NCBI GenBank assembly: GCA_946800325.1
Contig: OX326961.1
Location: forward strand, 44,405,415-44,469,414
DNA length: 64,000 bases
From: Luzula sylvatica
Taxonomy: Eukaryota > Streptophyta > Magnoliopsida > Poales > Juncaceae
Direction of reading: 5' to 3'
In this document: one piece after another, positions 13,501 through 27,800 of the stretch
How the letters are laid out: the number at the start of each line of letters is the position of its first letter
How positions within the stretch are numbered: the first letter of the stretch is position 1
Notes under the pieces: generated by a model
Seen by the model: the letters and a program-made list of their open reading frames with translations, nothing else
Databases searched by the model: none
What the model was told of the DNA's origin: nothing
Made by a program: the position numbers and the translations under genes

Positions 13501-14193
13501 TCGAAAAACATATTATTTGAACTCCTCAAAGCGTAGAAAGATAGCTATGAATAGAAAAGAAAACTTTCTTAGTGTTTGTACAATTTGGTGAAAAGTTACG
13601 TTTGAAAAGATTTGATCCAAACCATCTCAAAAACATGTTTTTTGGACTCCTCAGATCGTTAAAAGATTGTTATGAATCGAAAAACAAACTTTCTCAGTGT
13701 TTCTAGAATTTGCTGAAAAGATATGTAGTGAAAGATACGATACAAATGATCCAAAAACACGTCATTTGAACTCCTCAAATCGTCAAAAGATTGCTACGAA
13801 TCGGAAAAAAACCTTTCTTAGTGTTTGTAGAATTTGGTGAAAACTTATGTAGTAAAAGATACGATACAAATGATCTAAAAACACATTATTTAAACTCCTC
13901 AAAGCGTAAAAATATTGCAATGAATCGAATAGAAAACTTTCCTAGTGCTTGTACAATTTGGTGAAAAGTTACGTAGTAAAAGATTCAATCAAAACCAGTT
14001 CAAAAACATGTTATTTGGACTCCTCGGAGCGTTAAAAGATTGTTATGAATGGAAAAACAAACTTTCTTAGTGTTTCCAGATTTTGCTGAAAAGTTATGTA
14101 GTAAAATATAAGATACAAATGATCTAAAAACACGTTATTTGAACTCCTCAAATCGTAAAAAGATTGCTACGAATCGAAAAGAAAAATTTCTTA
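7534..14193. repeat. HOR unit 2, short form (6,660 bp)
   Basis: This unit is collinear with unit 1 over its whole length, with only scattered single-base differences; for example 8334 reads ATGACC where unit 1 has ATGATC. Its start is a junction. The monomer tail GAAAAATTTCTTAG, which in long units leads into the 995-bp block, here leads directly into the CGTCGTAAAAGATTTGATCC monomer. It carries the same three group markers as units 1 and 3. Confidence 0.9.
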
Positions 14194-17100
14194 GTGTTTG
14201 TACAATTTGGTGAAAAGTTACGTCGTAAAAGATTTGATCCAAACCATCTCAAAAACACGATATTTGGACTCCTCGGAACGTTAAAAGATTGTTATGAATC
14301 GAAAAAGAAACTTTCTCAGTGTTTCCAGAATTTGCTGAAAAGATATGTAGTAAAAGATACGATACAAATGATCTAAAAACACGTTATTTGAAGTCCTCAA
14401 ATCGTGAAAAGATTACTACGAATCGAAAAGAAAACCTTCTTAGTGTTTGTAGAATTTGGTGAAAAGTTATGTAGTATAAGATACGATACAAATAATCTAA
14501 AAACACGTTTTTTGAACTCCTCAAAGCGTAAAAAGATAGCAATGAATCGAAAAGAAAACATTCTTAGTGTTTGTACAATTTGGTGAAAAGTTACTTAGTA
14601 AAAGATTCGATCCAAACCATCTCAAAAACATGTTTTTTGGACTCCTCAGATCGTTAAAAGATTGTTATGAGTCGAAAAACAAACGTTCTTAGTGTTTCTA
14701 GAATTTCTTGAAAAGTCATGTAGTAAAAGATACAATACAAATGATCCAAAAACACGTTATTTGAACTCCTCAAATCGTGAAAAGATTGCTATGAATCGAA
14801 AAGAAAACTTTCGTAGTTTTTGTACAATTTGGTGAAAAGTTGCGTAGTAAATGATTCGATCCAAACCATCTCAAAAACACGTTCTTTGGACTCCTCGTAA
14901 CTTTAAAAGAATGTTATGAAACAAAAATCAAATTTTCTTTGTGTTTCCAAAATTTTGCTGAAAAGTTATGTAGTAAAAATATACGATACAAATGATCTAA
15001 AACCATGTTATTTGAAGTCCTCAAATCATGAAAAGATTGCTATGAATCGAAAAGAAAACGTTCATAGTGTTTGTACAATTTGGTGAGAAGTTACGTAGTG
15101 AACGATTCGATCCAAACCATCTAATAAACACGTTATTTGGATTCCTCATTGCGTTCAAAGAATGTTATTAATGAAAAAAACAATTTTTCTTAGTGTTTGC
15201 AAAATTTGCTGAAATGTTATGTAGTAAAATATACGATACAAATGATCTAAAAACAAGTTATTTGAACTAACCTCAAAGCTTGAAAAGATTGCCACGAATC
15301 GAAAAGAAAACTTTCTTTGTGATTGTACAATTTGGTGAAAAGATACATAGTAAACGATTCGATCAAAACCATCTAAAAACATGTCTTTTGGACTCCTCAC
15401 ATCGTTAAAAGATTGTTTTGAATCGAAAAACATACTTTCTTAGTGTTTGTAGAATTTGGTGAAATGTTATGTAGTAAAAGATATGATACAAATGATCTAA
15501 AAACACGTTATTTGAACTCCTCAAATCGTAAAAAGATTGCTACGAATCGAAAAGAAAACTTTCTTAGTGTTTGTAGAATTGGGTGAAAAGTTAAGTAGTA
15601 AAAGATAATACAAATGATCTAAAAACACGTTATTTGAAATCCTCAAAGCGTAAAAAAAGATAGGTATGAATCGAAAAGAAAACATTCTTAGTGTTTATAC
15701 AATTTGGGGAAAGGTTACGTAGTAAAAGATTCGATCCAAACCATCTCAAAAACATGTTTTTTGGATTCCTCATATCGTTAAAAGATTGTTATGAATCGAA
15801 AAACAAACTTTCTTAGTGTTTCTAGAATTTGCTGAAAAGTTATGTAGTAAAACATACGATACAAATGATCGAAAAACACGTTATTTGAACTCTTCGAATC
15901 GTGAAAAGATTGCTACGAATCGAAAAGAAAATTTTCTTAGTTATTGTAGAATTTGCTGAAATAGTACGTAGTAAAAGATAAGATACAAATGATCTAAAAA
16001 CACGTTTTATGAACTCCTCAAAGCGTAAAATGATTCGAAAAGAAAACTTTCCTAGTGTTTGTACAATTTGGTGAAAAGTTACGTAGTAAATGATTCGATC
16101 CAAACCATCTCAAAAACACATTATTTGGACTCCTCGGAGCGTTAAAACAATATTATGAATCGAAAAACAAACTTTTTTAGTGTTTGTAGAATTTGGTGGA
16201 AAGTTATGTAGTAAAAGATACGATACAAATGATCTAAAAACATGTTATTTGAACTCCTCAAAGCGTAAAAAGATAGCTATGAATCGAAAAGAAAACTTTC
16301 TTAGTGTTTGTACAATTTGGTGAAAAGTTACGAAGTAAAAGATTCGATCCAAACCATCTCAAAAACGTATTTTTTGAACTCCTCAGATCGTCAAAAGATT
16401 GTTATGAATCGAAAAACAAACTTTCTTAGTGTTTATAGAATTTGCTGAAAAATTATGTAATAAAAGATACGATACAAATGATCTATAAACACGCTATTTG
16501 AACTCCTCGAATCGTGAAAAGATTGCTACGAATCGAAAAGAAAACTTTCTTAGTGTGTGTAGAATTTGCAGAAAAATTATGTAGTAAAAGATACGATACA
16601 AATGATCTAAAAACACGTTTTTTGAACTCCTCAAAGCGTAAAATGATTCGAAAAGAAAACTTTCCTAGTGTTTGTACAATTTGGTGACAAGTTACGTAGT
16701 AAATGATTCGATCCAAACCATCTCAAAAACACATTATTTGGACTCCTCGGAGCGTTAAAAGAATATTATGAATCTAAAAACAAACTTTTTTAGTGTTTGT
16801 AGAATTTGGTGGAAAGTTATGTAGTAAAAGATACGATACAAATGAAAGAAAAACACGTTATTTGAACTCCTGAAAGCGTAAAAAGATAGCTATGAATTGA
16901 AAAGAAAACTTTCTTAGTGTTGGTAGAATTTGGTGAAAACTTATGTAGTAAAAGATATGATACAAATGATCTAAAAACACGATATTTGAACTCCTCAAAG
17001 CGTAAAAAGATTGCAATGAATCGAATGGAAAACTTTCCTAGTGTTTGTACAATTTGGTGAAAAGTTACGTAGTAAAAGATTCGATCAAAACAATCTCAAA

Positions 17101-20100
17101 AACTTGTTATTTGGACTCCTCGGAGCATTAAAAGATCGTTATGAATGGAAAAACAAACTTTCTTAGTGTTTCCAGAATTTGCTGAAAAGTTATATAGTAA
17201 AAGATACGATACAAATGATCTAAAAACACGTTATTTGAACTCCTCAAATCGTGAAAAGATTGCTACGAATAGAAAAGAAAACTTTCTTAGTGTTTGTAGA
17301 TTTTGGTGAAACTTTAAGTAGTAGAAGATACGATACAAATGATCTAAAAACAAGTTATTTGAACTCCTCAAAGCGTAAAAAGATAGCTATGAATCGAAAA
17401 GAAAACTTTCTTAGTGTTTGTAGATTTTGGTGAAACGTTAAGTAGTAGAAGATACGATACAAATGATCTAAAAACATGTTATTTGAACTCCTCAAAGCAT
17501 AAAAAGATATCTATGAATCGAAAAGAAAACTTTCTTAGTGTTTGTTCAATTTGGTGAAAAGTTACGTAGTAAAATATTCGATCCAAACCATCTCAAAAAC
17601 TTGTTTTTTGAACTCCTCAAAGCTTAAAATGATTGCTATGAATCGAAAAGAAAACTTTCCTAGCATTTGTACAATTTGGTGAAAAGTTATGTTGTAAATG
17701 ATTCGATCCAAACCATCTCAAAAGCTCATTATTTTGGACTCCTCAAATCATGAAAAGATTGCTACGAATCAAAAATAAAACTTTCTTAGTGTTTGTAGAA
17801 TTCGGTGAAAAGTTAAGTAGTGAAAGATACGATACAAATGATCTAAAAACATGTTATTTGAACTCCTCAAAGCGTAAAAAGATAGCTATAAATCGAAAAG
17901 AAAACTTTCTTAGTGTTTGTACAATTTGGTGAAAAGTTACGTAGTAAAAGATTCGATGCAAACCATCTCAAAAACGTGTTTTTTGAACTCCTCAGATCGT
18001 CAAAAGATTGTTATGAATCGAAAAACAAACTTTCTTAGTGTTTGTAGAATTTGCTGAAAAATTATGTAGTAAAAGATATGATACAAATGATCTAAAACTC
18101 GTTTTTTGAACTCCTCAAAGCTTAAAATGATTGCTATGAATCGAAAAGAAAACTTTCATAGTGTTTGTACAATTTGGTGAAAATTTCCGTAGTAAATGAT
18201 TCGATCGAAACCATCTCAAAAACACGTTATTTGGATTCCTCGGAGCGTTAAAAAATATTATGAATCGAAAAACAAACTTTCATAGTGTTTGTAGAATTTG
18301 GTGAAAATTTGCGTAGTAAAAGATTCCATCCAAACCATCTCAAAAGCATGTTTTTTGGACTCCTCAGATCGTTAAAAGATTATTATGAATCGAAAAATAA
18401 ACTTTCTTAGTGTTTCTAGAATTTGCTGAAAAGTTATGTAGTAAAAGATACGATACAAATGATCTAAAAACAATTTATTTGAACTCCTCAAATCATCAAA
18501 ATATTGCTACGAATCGAAAAGAAAACTTTCTAAGTGTTTGTAGAATTCGGTGAAAAGTTAAGTAGTGAAAGATACGAAAGAAATGATATAAAAACACGTT
18601 ATTTTAACTCCTCAAAGCGTAAAAAGATAGCTATGAATCGAAAAGAAAACTTTCTTAGTGTTTGTACAATTTGGTGAAAAGTTACGTAGTAAAAGATTCG
18701 ATCCAAACCCTCTCAAAAATATGTTTTTTGGACTCCTCAGATCGTTAAAAGATTGTTATGAATAGAAAAACAAACTTTCTTAGTGTTTCTAGAATTTGCT
18801 GAAAAGTTATGTAGTAAAAGATACGATACAAATGATCTAAAAACACATTATTTGATCTCCTTGAATCATGAAAAGATTGCTACGAATCGAAAGGAAAACT
18901 TTCTTAGTGTTTGTAGAATTTGCTGAAAAATTATGTAGTAAAAGATACGATACAAATGATCTAAAAACATGTTTTTTGAACTCCTCAAAGCTTAAAATGA
19001 TTGCTATGAATCGAAAAGAAAACTTTCCTAGTGTTTGTACAATTTGGTAAAAATTTCCGTAGTAAATGATTCTATCCAAACCATCTCAAAAACACGTTAT
19101 TTGGGTCCTCGGAGCGTTAAAATAATATTATGAATTGAAAAACAAACTTTCTTAGTGTTTGTAGAATTTGGTGAAAAGTCATGTAGTAAAAGATACGATA
19201 CAAATGATTGAAAAACACATTATTTGAACTCCTCAAAGCATAAAAAGATAGCAATGAATCGAAAATAAAACTTTCTTAGTGTTTGTACAATTTGGTGAAA
19301 AGTTACGTAGTAAACGATTCGATCAAAACCATCTCAAAGACATGTTTTTGGGACTCCTCAGATCGTTAAAATATTGTTTTGAATCGAAAAACAAACTTTC
19401 TTAGTGTTTCTAGAATTTGCAGAAAAGTGATGTAGTAAAAGATACGATACAAATGATCTAAAAACAAGTTATTTGAAATCCTCAAAGCGTAAAAAGATAG
19501 GTATGGATCGAAAAAAAAACTTTCTTAGTGTTTGTACAATTTGGTGAAAAGTTACGTAGTAAAAGATTCGATCCAAACCATATCAAAAACACGTTATTTT
19601 GACTCCCCGGAGAGTTAAAAGAATATTGTGAATCGAAAAACAAACTTTCTTAGTGTTTGTAAAATTTGGTGAAAAGTTGTAGTAAAATATATGATACAAA
19701 TGATCTAAAAACACGTTAAATGAACTCATCAAAGCATGAAAAGATTGCTAAGAATCGAAAAGAATGTTTGTACAATTTGGTGAAAAGTTGCGTAGTAAAT
19801 GATTCGATCCAAACCATCTCAAAAACACGTTCTTTGGACTCCTCATAGCGTTCAAAGAATGTTATGAATGAAAAAACAAATTTTTTTAGTGTTTCCAAAA
19901 TTTGCTGAAATGTTATGTAGTAAAATATACGATACAAAAGATCTAAAAACACGTTATTTGAACTCCTCAAAACGTGAAAAGAATGCTACGAATCGAAAAG
20001 AAAACTTTCTTAGTGTTTGTAGAATTTGCTGAAAGTTATGTAGTAAATGATTCGATCCAAACCATCTCAAAAACACGTTATTTAGACTCCTCGGAGCGTT

Positions 20101-21848
20101 AAAAGATTGTTATGAAGAATTTGGTGAAAAGTTATGTAGTAAAAGATACGATACAAATGATCGAAAAACATATTATTTGAACTCCTCAAAGCGTAGAAAG
20201 ATAGCTATGAATAGAAAAGAAAACTTTCTTAGTGTTTGTACAATTTGGTGAAAAGTTACGTTTGAAAAGATTTGATCCAAACCATCTCAAAAACATGTTT
20301 TTTGGACTCCTCAGATCGTTAAAAGATTGTTATGAATCGAAAAACAAACTTTCTCAGTGTTTCTAGAATTTGCTGAAAAGATATGTAGTGAAAGATACGA
20401 TACAAATGATCCAAAAACACGTCATTTGAACTCCTCAAATCGTCAAAAGATTGCTACGAATCGGAAAAAAACCTTTCTTAGTGTTTGTAGAATTTGGTGA
20501 AAACTTATGTAGTAAAAGATACGATACAAATGATCTAAAAACACATTATTTAAACTCCTCAAAGCGTAAAAATATTGCAATGAATCGAATAGAAAACTTT
20601 CCTAGTGCTTGTACAATTTGGTGAAAAGTTACGTAGTAAAAGATTCAATCAAAACCAGTTCAAAAACATGTTATTTGGACTCCTCGGAGCGTTAAAAGAT
20701 TGTTATGAATGGAAAAACAAACTTTCTTAGTGTTTCCAGATTTTGCTGAAAAGTTATGTAGTAAAATATAAGATACAAATGATCTAAAAACACGTTATTT
20801 GAACTCCTCAAATCGTAAAAAGATTGCTACGAATCGAAAAGAAAAATTTCTTAGTGTTTGTACAATTTGGTGAAAAGTTACGTAGTAAAATATTCGATCC
20901 AACCCATCTCAAAAACAAGTTTTTTGGACTCCTCAGATCGTTAAAAGATTGTTATGAATCGAAAAACAAACTTTCTTAGTGGTTCCAGAATTTGGTGAAA
21001 AGTTATGTAGTAAAAGACACGATACAAATGATCTTAAAACACGTTATTTGAACTCCTCAAATCATGAAAAGATTGCCACGAATCGAAAAGAAAACTTTCT
21101 TAGTGTTTGTAGAATTTGGTGAGAAGTTAAGTAGTGAAAGATACGATACAAATGATCTAAAAACACGTCATTTGAACACCTCAAAGCGTAAAAAGATAGC
21201 TATGAATCGATAAGAAAACTTTCGTAGTGTTTGTACAATTTGGTGAAAAGTTACGTAGTAAAAGATTCGATCCAAACCATCTCAAAAACATGTTTTTTTG
21301 GACTCCTCAGATCGTTAAAAGATTGTTATGAATCGAAAAACAAACTTTCTTAGTGTTTCTAGGATTTGCTGAAAAGTTATGTAGTAAAAGATACGATACA
21401 AATGATCAAAAAACACGTTATTTGAACTCCTCGAATCATGAAAAGATTGCTACGAATCGAAAAGAAAACTTTCTTAGTGTCTGTAGAATTTGCTGAAAAA
21501 TTATGTAGTAAAAGATACGATACAAATGATCTAAAAACACATTTTTTGAACTCCTCAAAGCGTAAAATGATTGCTATGAATCGAAAAGAAAACTTTCCTA
21601 GTGTTTGTACAATTTGGTGAAAAGTTACGTAGTAAATGATTCGATCCAAACCATCTCAAAAGCACGTTATTTGGACTCCTCGGAGCGTTAAAAGAATATT
21701 ATGAATCGAAAAAAAAGTTTTTTAGTGTTTGTAGAATTTTGTGAAAAGTTACGTAGTAAAATATACGATACAAATGATCGAAAAACACGTAATTTGAACT
21801 CCTCAAAGCGTTAAAAGATAGCTATGAATCGAAAAGAAAACTTTCTTA
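14194..21848. repeat. HOR unit 3, long form with short-group body (7,655 bp)
   Basis: The first ~6.66 kb matches units 1 and 2 and keeps their markers (GTAGTAAAAATATACG near 14971, CTAAAAACATGTC near 15372). The unit then continues with the eight-monomer block 20854-21848 (order B A A B A A B A). It is the transition between the short-form stretch and the long-form stretch. A private change is CGTAGTAAAATATTCG at about 20880, where later copies have AAAAGATTCG. Confidence 0.9.
20854..21848. repeat. Eight-monomer block specific to long HOR units (995 bp)
   Basis: The block is absent between 7533/7534 and between 14193/14194. It is present here and, at the same phase, at 28509-29503, 36164-37159, 43819-44814, 51475-52470 and 59130-60125, with most of it at 1-873. 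Its first and last flanks share the sequence from TTCTTAG to GTTACGT (about 35 bp), so unequal crossing over between two B-type monomers would add or remove it exactly. It contains eight monomers in the order B A A B A A B A. Confidence 0.88.
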
Positions 21849-24800
21849 GTGTTTGTACAATTTGGTGAAAAGTTACGTCGTAAAAGATTTGATCCAAACC
21901 ATCTCAAAAACACGATATTTGGACTCCTCGGAACGTTAAAAGATTGTTATGAATCGAAAAAGAAACTTTCTCAGTGTTTCCAGAATTTGCTGAAAAGATA
22001 TGTAGTAAAAGATACGATACAAATGATCTAAAAACACGTTATTTGAAGACCTCAAATCGTGAAAAGATTACTACGAATCGAAAAGAAAACCTTCTTAGTG
22101 TTTGTAGAATTTGGTGAAAAGTTATGTAGTATAAGATACGATACAAATAATCTAAAAACACATTTTTTGAACTCCTCAAAGCGTAAAAAGATAGCAATGA
22201 ATCGAAAAGAAAACATTCTTAGTGTTTGTACAATTTGGTGAAAAGTTACTTAGTAAAAGATTCGATCCAAACCATCTCAAAAACATGTTTTTTGGACTCC
22301 TCAGATCGTTAAAAGATTGTTATGAGTCGAAAAACAAACGTTCTTAGTGTTTCTAGAATTTCTTGAAAAGTCATGTAGTAAAAGATACAATACAAATGAT
22401 CCAAAAACACGTTATTTGAACTCCTCAAATCGTGAAAAGATTGCTATGAATCGAAAAGAAAACTTTCGTAGTTTTTGTACAATTTGGTGAAAAGTTGCGT
22501 AGTAAATGATTCGATCCAAACCATCTCAAAAACACGTTCTTTGGACTCCTCGTAACTTTAAAAGAATGTTATGAAACAAAAATCAAATTTTCTTAGTGTT
22601 TCCAAAATTTTGCTGAAAAGTTATGTAGTAAAATATACGATACAAATGATCTAAAACCATGTTATTTGAAGTCCTCAAATCATGAAAAGATTGCTATGAA
22701 TCGAAAAGAAAACGTTCATAGTGTTTGTACAATTTGGTGAGAAGTTACGTAGTGAACGATTCGATCCAAACCATCTAATAAACACGTTATTTGGATTCCT
22801 CATTGCGTTAAAAGAACGTTATTAATGAAAAAAACAATTTTTCTTAGTGTTTGCAAAATTTGCTGAAATGTTATGTAGTAAAATATACGATACAAATGAT
22901 CTAAAAACAAGTTATTTGAACTCACCTCAAAGCTTGAAAAGATTGCCACGAATCGAAAAGAAAACTTTCTTTGTGATTGTACAATTTGGTGAAAAGATAC
23001 ATAGTAAACGATTCGATCAAAACCATCTAAAAAACATGTCTTTTGGACTCCTCACATCGTTAAAAGATTGTTTTGAATCGAAAAACATACTTTCTTAGTG
23101 TTTGTAGAATTTGGTGAAATGTTATGTAGTAAAAGATATGGTACAAATGATCTAAAAACACGTTATTTGAACTCCTCAAATCGTAAAAAGATTGCTACGA
23201 ATCGAAAAGAAAACTTTCTTAGTGTTTGTAGAATTGGGTGAAAAGTTAAGTAGTAAAAGATAATACAAATGATCTAAAAACACGTTATTTGAAATCCTCA
23301 AAGCGTAAAAAAAGATAGGTATGAATCGAAAAGAAAACATTCTTAGTGTTTATACAATTTGGGGAAAGGTTACGTAGTAAAAGATTCGATCCAAACCATC
23401 TCAAAAACATGTTTTTTGGATTCCTCATATCGTTAAAAGATTGTTATGAATCGAAAAACAAACTTTCTTAGTGTTTCTAGAATTTGCTGAAAAGTTATGT
23501 AGTAAAACATACGATACAAATGATCGAAAAACACGTTATTTGAACTCTTCGAATCGTGAAAAGATTGCTACGAATCGAAAAGAAAATTTTCTTAGTTATT
23601 GTAGAATTTGCTGAAATAGTACGTAGTAAAAGATAAGATACAAATGATCTAAAAACACGTTTTATGAACTCCTCAAAGCGTAAAATGATTCGAAAAGAAA
23701 ACTTTCCTAGTGTTTGTACAATTTGGTGAAAAGTTACGTAGTAAATGATTCGATCCAAACCATCTCAAAAACACATTATTTGGACTCCTCGGAGCGTTAA
23801 AACAATATTATGAATCGAAAAACAAACTTTTTTAGTGTTTGTAGAATTTGGTGGAAAGTTATGTAGTAAAAGATACGATACAAATGATCTAAAAACATGT
23901 TATTTGAACTCCTCAAAGCGTAAAAAGATAGCTATGAATCGAAAAGAAAACTTTCTTAGTGTTTGTACAATTTGGTGAAAAGTTACGAAGTAAAAGATTC
24001 GATCCAAACCATCTCAAAAACGTATTTTTTGAACTCCTCAGATCGTCAAAAGATTGTTATGAATCGAAAAACAAACTTTCTTAGTGTTTATAGAATTTGC
24101 TGAAAAATTATGTAATAAAAGATACGATACAAATGATCTATAAACACGCTATTTGAACTCCTCGAATCGTGAAAAGATTGCTACGAATCGAAAAGAAAAC
24201 TTTCTTAGTGTGTGTAGAATTTGCAGAAAAATTATGTAGTAAAAGATACGATACAAATGATCTAAAAACACGTTTTTTGAACTCCTCAAAGCGTAAAATG
24301 ATTCGAAAAGAAAACTTTCCTAGTGTTTGTACAATTTGGTGACAAGTTACGTAGTAAATGATTCGATCCAAACCATCTCTAAAACACATTATTTGGACTC
24401 CTCGGAGCGTTAAAAGAATATTATGAATCGAAAAACAAACTTTTTTAGTGTTTGTAGAATTTGGTGGAAAGTTATGTAGTAAAAGATACGATACAAATGA
24501 AAGAAAAACACGTTATTTGAACTCCTGAAAGCGTAAAAAGATAGCTATGAATTGAAAAGAAAACTTTCTTAGTGTTGGTAGAATTTGGTGAAAACTTATG
24601 TAGTAAAAGATACGATACAAATGATCTAAAAACACGATATTTGAACTCCTCAAAGCGTAAAAAGATTGCAATGAATCGAATGGAAAACTTTCCTAGTGTT
24701 TGTACAATTTGGTGAAAAGTTACGTAGTAAAAGATTCGATCAAAACAATCTCAAAAACTTGTTATTTGGACTCCTCGGAGCATTAAAAGATCGTTATGAA

Positions 24801-27800
24801 TGGAAAAACAAACTTTCTTAGTGTTTCCAGAATTTGCTGAAAAGTTATATAGTAAAAGATACGATACAAATGATCTAAAAACACGTTATTTGAACTCCTC
24901 AAATCGTGAAAAGATTGCTACGAATAGAAAAGAAAACTTTCTTAGTGTTTGTAGATTTTGGTGAAACTTTAAGTAGTAGAAGATACGATACAAATGATCT
25001 AAAAACAAGTTATTTGAACTCCTCAAAGCGTAAAAAGATAGCTATGAATCGAAAAGAAAACTTTCTTAGTGTTTGTAGATTTTGGTGAAACGTTAAGTAG
25101 TAGAAGATACGATACAAATGATCTAAAAACATGTTATTTGAACTCCTCAAAGCATAAAAAGATATCTATGAATCGAAAAGAAAACTTTCTTAGTGTTTGT
25201 TCAATTTGGTGAAAAGTTACGTAGTAAAATATTCGATCCAAACCATCTCAAAAACTTGTTTTTTGAACTCCTCAAAGCTTAAAATGATTGCTATGAATCG
25301 AAAAGAAAACTTTCCTAGCATTTGTACAATTTGGTGAAAAGTTATGTTGTAAATGATTCGATCCAAACCATCTCAAAAGCTCATTATTTTGGACTCCTCA
25401 AATCATGAAAAGATTGCTACGAATCAAAAATAAAACTTTCTTAGTGTTTGTAGAATTCGGTGAAAAGTTAAGTAGTGAAAGATACGATACAAATGATCTA
25501 AAAACATGTTATTTGAACTCCTCAAAGCGTAAAAAGATAGCTATAAATCGAAAAGAAAACTTTCTTAGTGTTTGTACAATTTGGTGAAAAGTTACGTAGT
25601 AAAAGATTCGATGCAAACCATCTCAAAAACGTGTTTTTTGAACTCCTCAGATCGTCAAAAGATTGTTATGAATCGAAAAACAAACTTTCTTAGTGTTTGT
25701 AGAATTTGCTGAAAAATTATGTAGTAAAAGATATGATACAAATGATCTAAAACTCGTTTTTTGAACTCCTCAAAGCTTAAAATGATTGCTATGAATCGAA
25801 AAGAAAACTTTCATAGTGTTTGTACAATTTGGTGAAAATTTCCGTAGTAAATGATTCGATCGAAACCATCTCAAAAACACGTTATTTGGATTCCTCGGAG
25901 CGTTAAAAAATATTATGAATCGAAAAACAAACTTTCATAGTGTTTGTAGAATTTGGTGAAAATTTGCGTAGTAAAAGATTCCATCCAAACCATCTCAAAA
26001 GCATGTTTTTTGGACTCCTCAGATCGTTAAAAGATTATTATGAATCGAAAAATAAACTTTCTTAGTGTTTCTAGAATTTGCTGAAAAGTTATGTAGTAAA
26101 AGATACGATACAAATGATCTAAAAACAATTTATTTGAACTCCTCAAATCATCAAAATATTGCTACGAATCGAAAAGAAAACTTTCTAAGTGTTTGTAGAA
26201 TTCGGTGAAAAGTTAAGTAGTGAAAGATACGAAAGAAATGATATAAAAACACGTTATTTTAACTCCTCAAAGCGTAAAAAGATAGCTATGAATCGAAAAG
26301 AAAACTTTCTTAGTGTTTGTACAATTTGGTGAAAAGTTACGTAGTAAAAGATTCGATCCAAACCCTCTCAAAAATATGTTTTTTGGACTCCTCAGATCGT
26401 TAAAAGATTGTTATGAATAGAAAAACAAACTTTCTTAGTGTTTCTAGAATTTGCTGAAAAGTTATGTAGTAAAAGATACGATACAAATGATCTAAAAACA
26501 CATTATTTGATCTCCTTGAATCATGAAAAGATTGCTACGAATCGAAAGGAAAACTTTCTTAGTGTTTGTAGAATTTGCTGAAAAATTATGTAGTAAAAGA
26601 TACGATACAAATGATCTAAAAACATGTTTTTTGAACTCCTCAAAGCTTAAAATGATTGCTATGAATCGAAAAGAAAACTTTCCTAGTGTTTGTACAATTT
26701 GGTAAAAATTTCCGTAGTAAATGATTCTATCCAAACCATCTCAAAAACACGTTATTTGGGTCCTCGGAGCGTTAAAATAATATTATGAATTGAAAAACAA
26801 ACTTTCTTAGTGTTTGTAGAATTTGGTGAAAAGTCATGTAGTAAAAGATACGATACAAATGATTGAAAAACACATTATTTGAACTCCTCAAAGCATAAAA
26901 AGATAGCAATGAATCGAAAATAAAACTTTCTTAGTGTTTGTACAATTTGGTGAAAAGTTACGTAGTAAACGATTCGATCAAAACCATCTCAAAGACATGT
27001 TTTTGGGACTCCTCAGATCGTTAAAATATTGTTTTGAATCGAAAAACAAACTTTCTTAGTGTTTCTAGAATTTGCAGAAAAGTGATGTAGTAAAAGATAC
27101 GATACAAATGATCTAAAAACAAGTTATTTGAAATCCTCAAAGCGTAAAAAGATAGGTATGGATCGAAAAAAAAACTTTCTTAGTGTTTGTACAATTTGGT
27201 GAAAAGTTACGTAGTAAAAGATTCGATCCAAACCATATCAAAAACACGTTATTTTGACTCCCCGGAGAGTTAAAAGAATATTGTGAATCGAAAAACAAAC
27301 TTTCTTAGTGTTTGTAAAATTTGGTGAAAAGTTGTAGTAAAATATATGATACAAATGATCTAAAAACACGTTAAATGAACTCATCAAAGCATGAAAAGAT
27401 TGCTAAGAATCGAAAAGAATGTTTGTACAATTTGGTGAAAAGTTGCGTAGTAAATGATTCGATCCAAACCATCTCAAAAACACGTTCTTTGGACTCCTCA
27501 TAGCGTTCAAAGAATGTTATGAATGAAAAAACAAATTTTTTTAGTGTTTCCAAAATTTGCTGAAATGTTATGTAGTAAAATATACGATACAAAAGATCTA
27601 AAAACACGTTATTTGAACTCCTCAAAACGTGAAAAGAATGCTACGAATCGAAAAGAAAACTTTCTTAGTGTTTGTAGAATTTGCTGAAAGTTATGTAGTA
27701 AATGATTCGATCCAAACCATCTCAAAAACACGTTATTTAGACTCCTCGGAGCGTTAAAAGATTGTTATGAAGAATTTGGTGAAAAGTTATGTAGTAAAAG

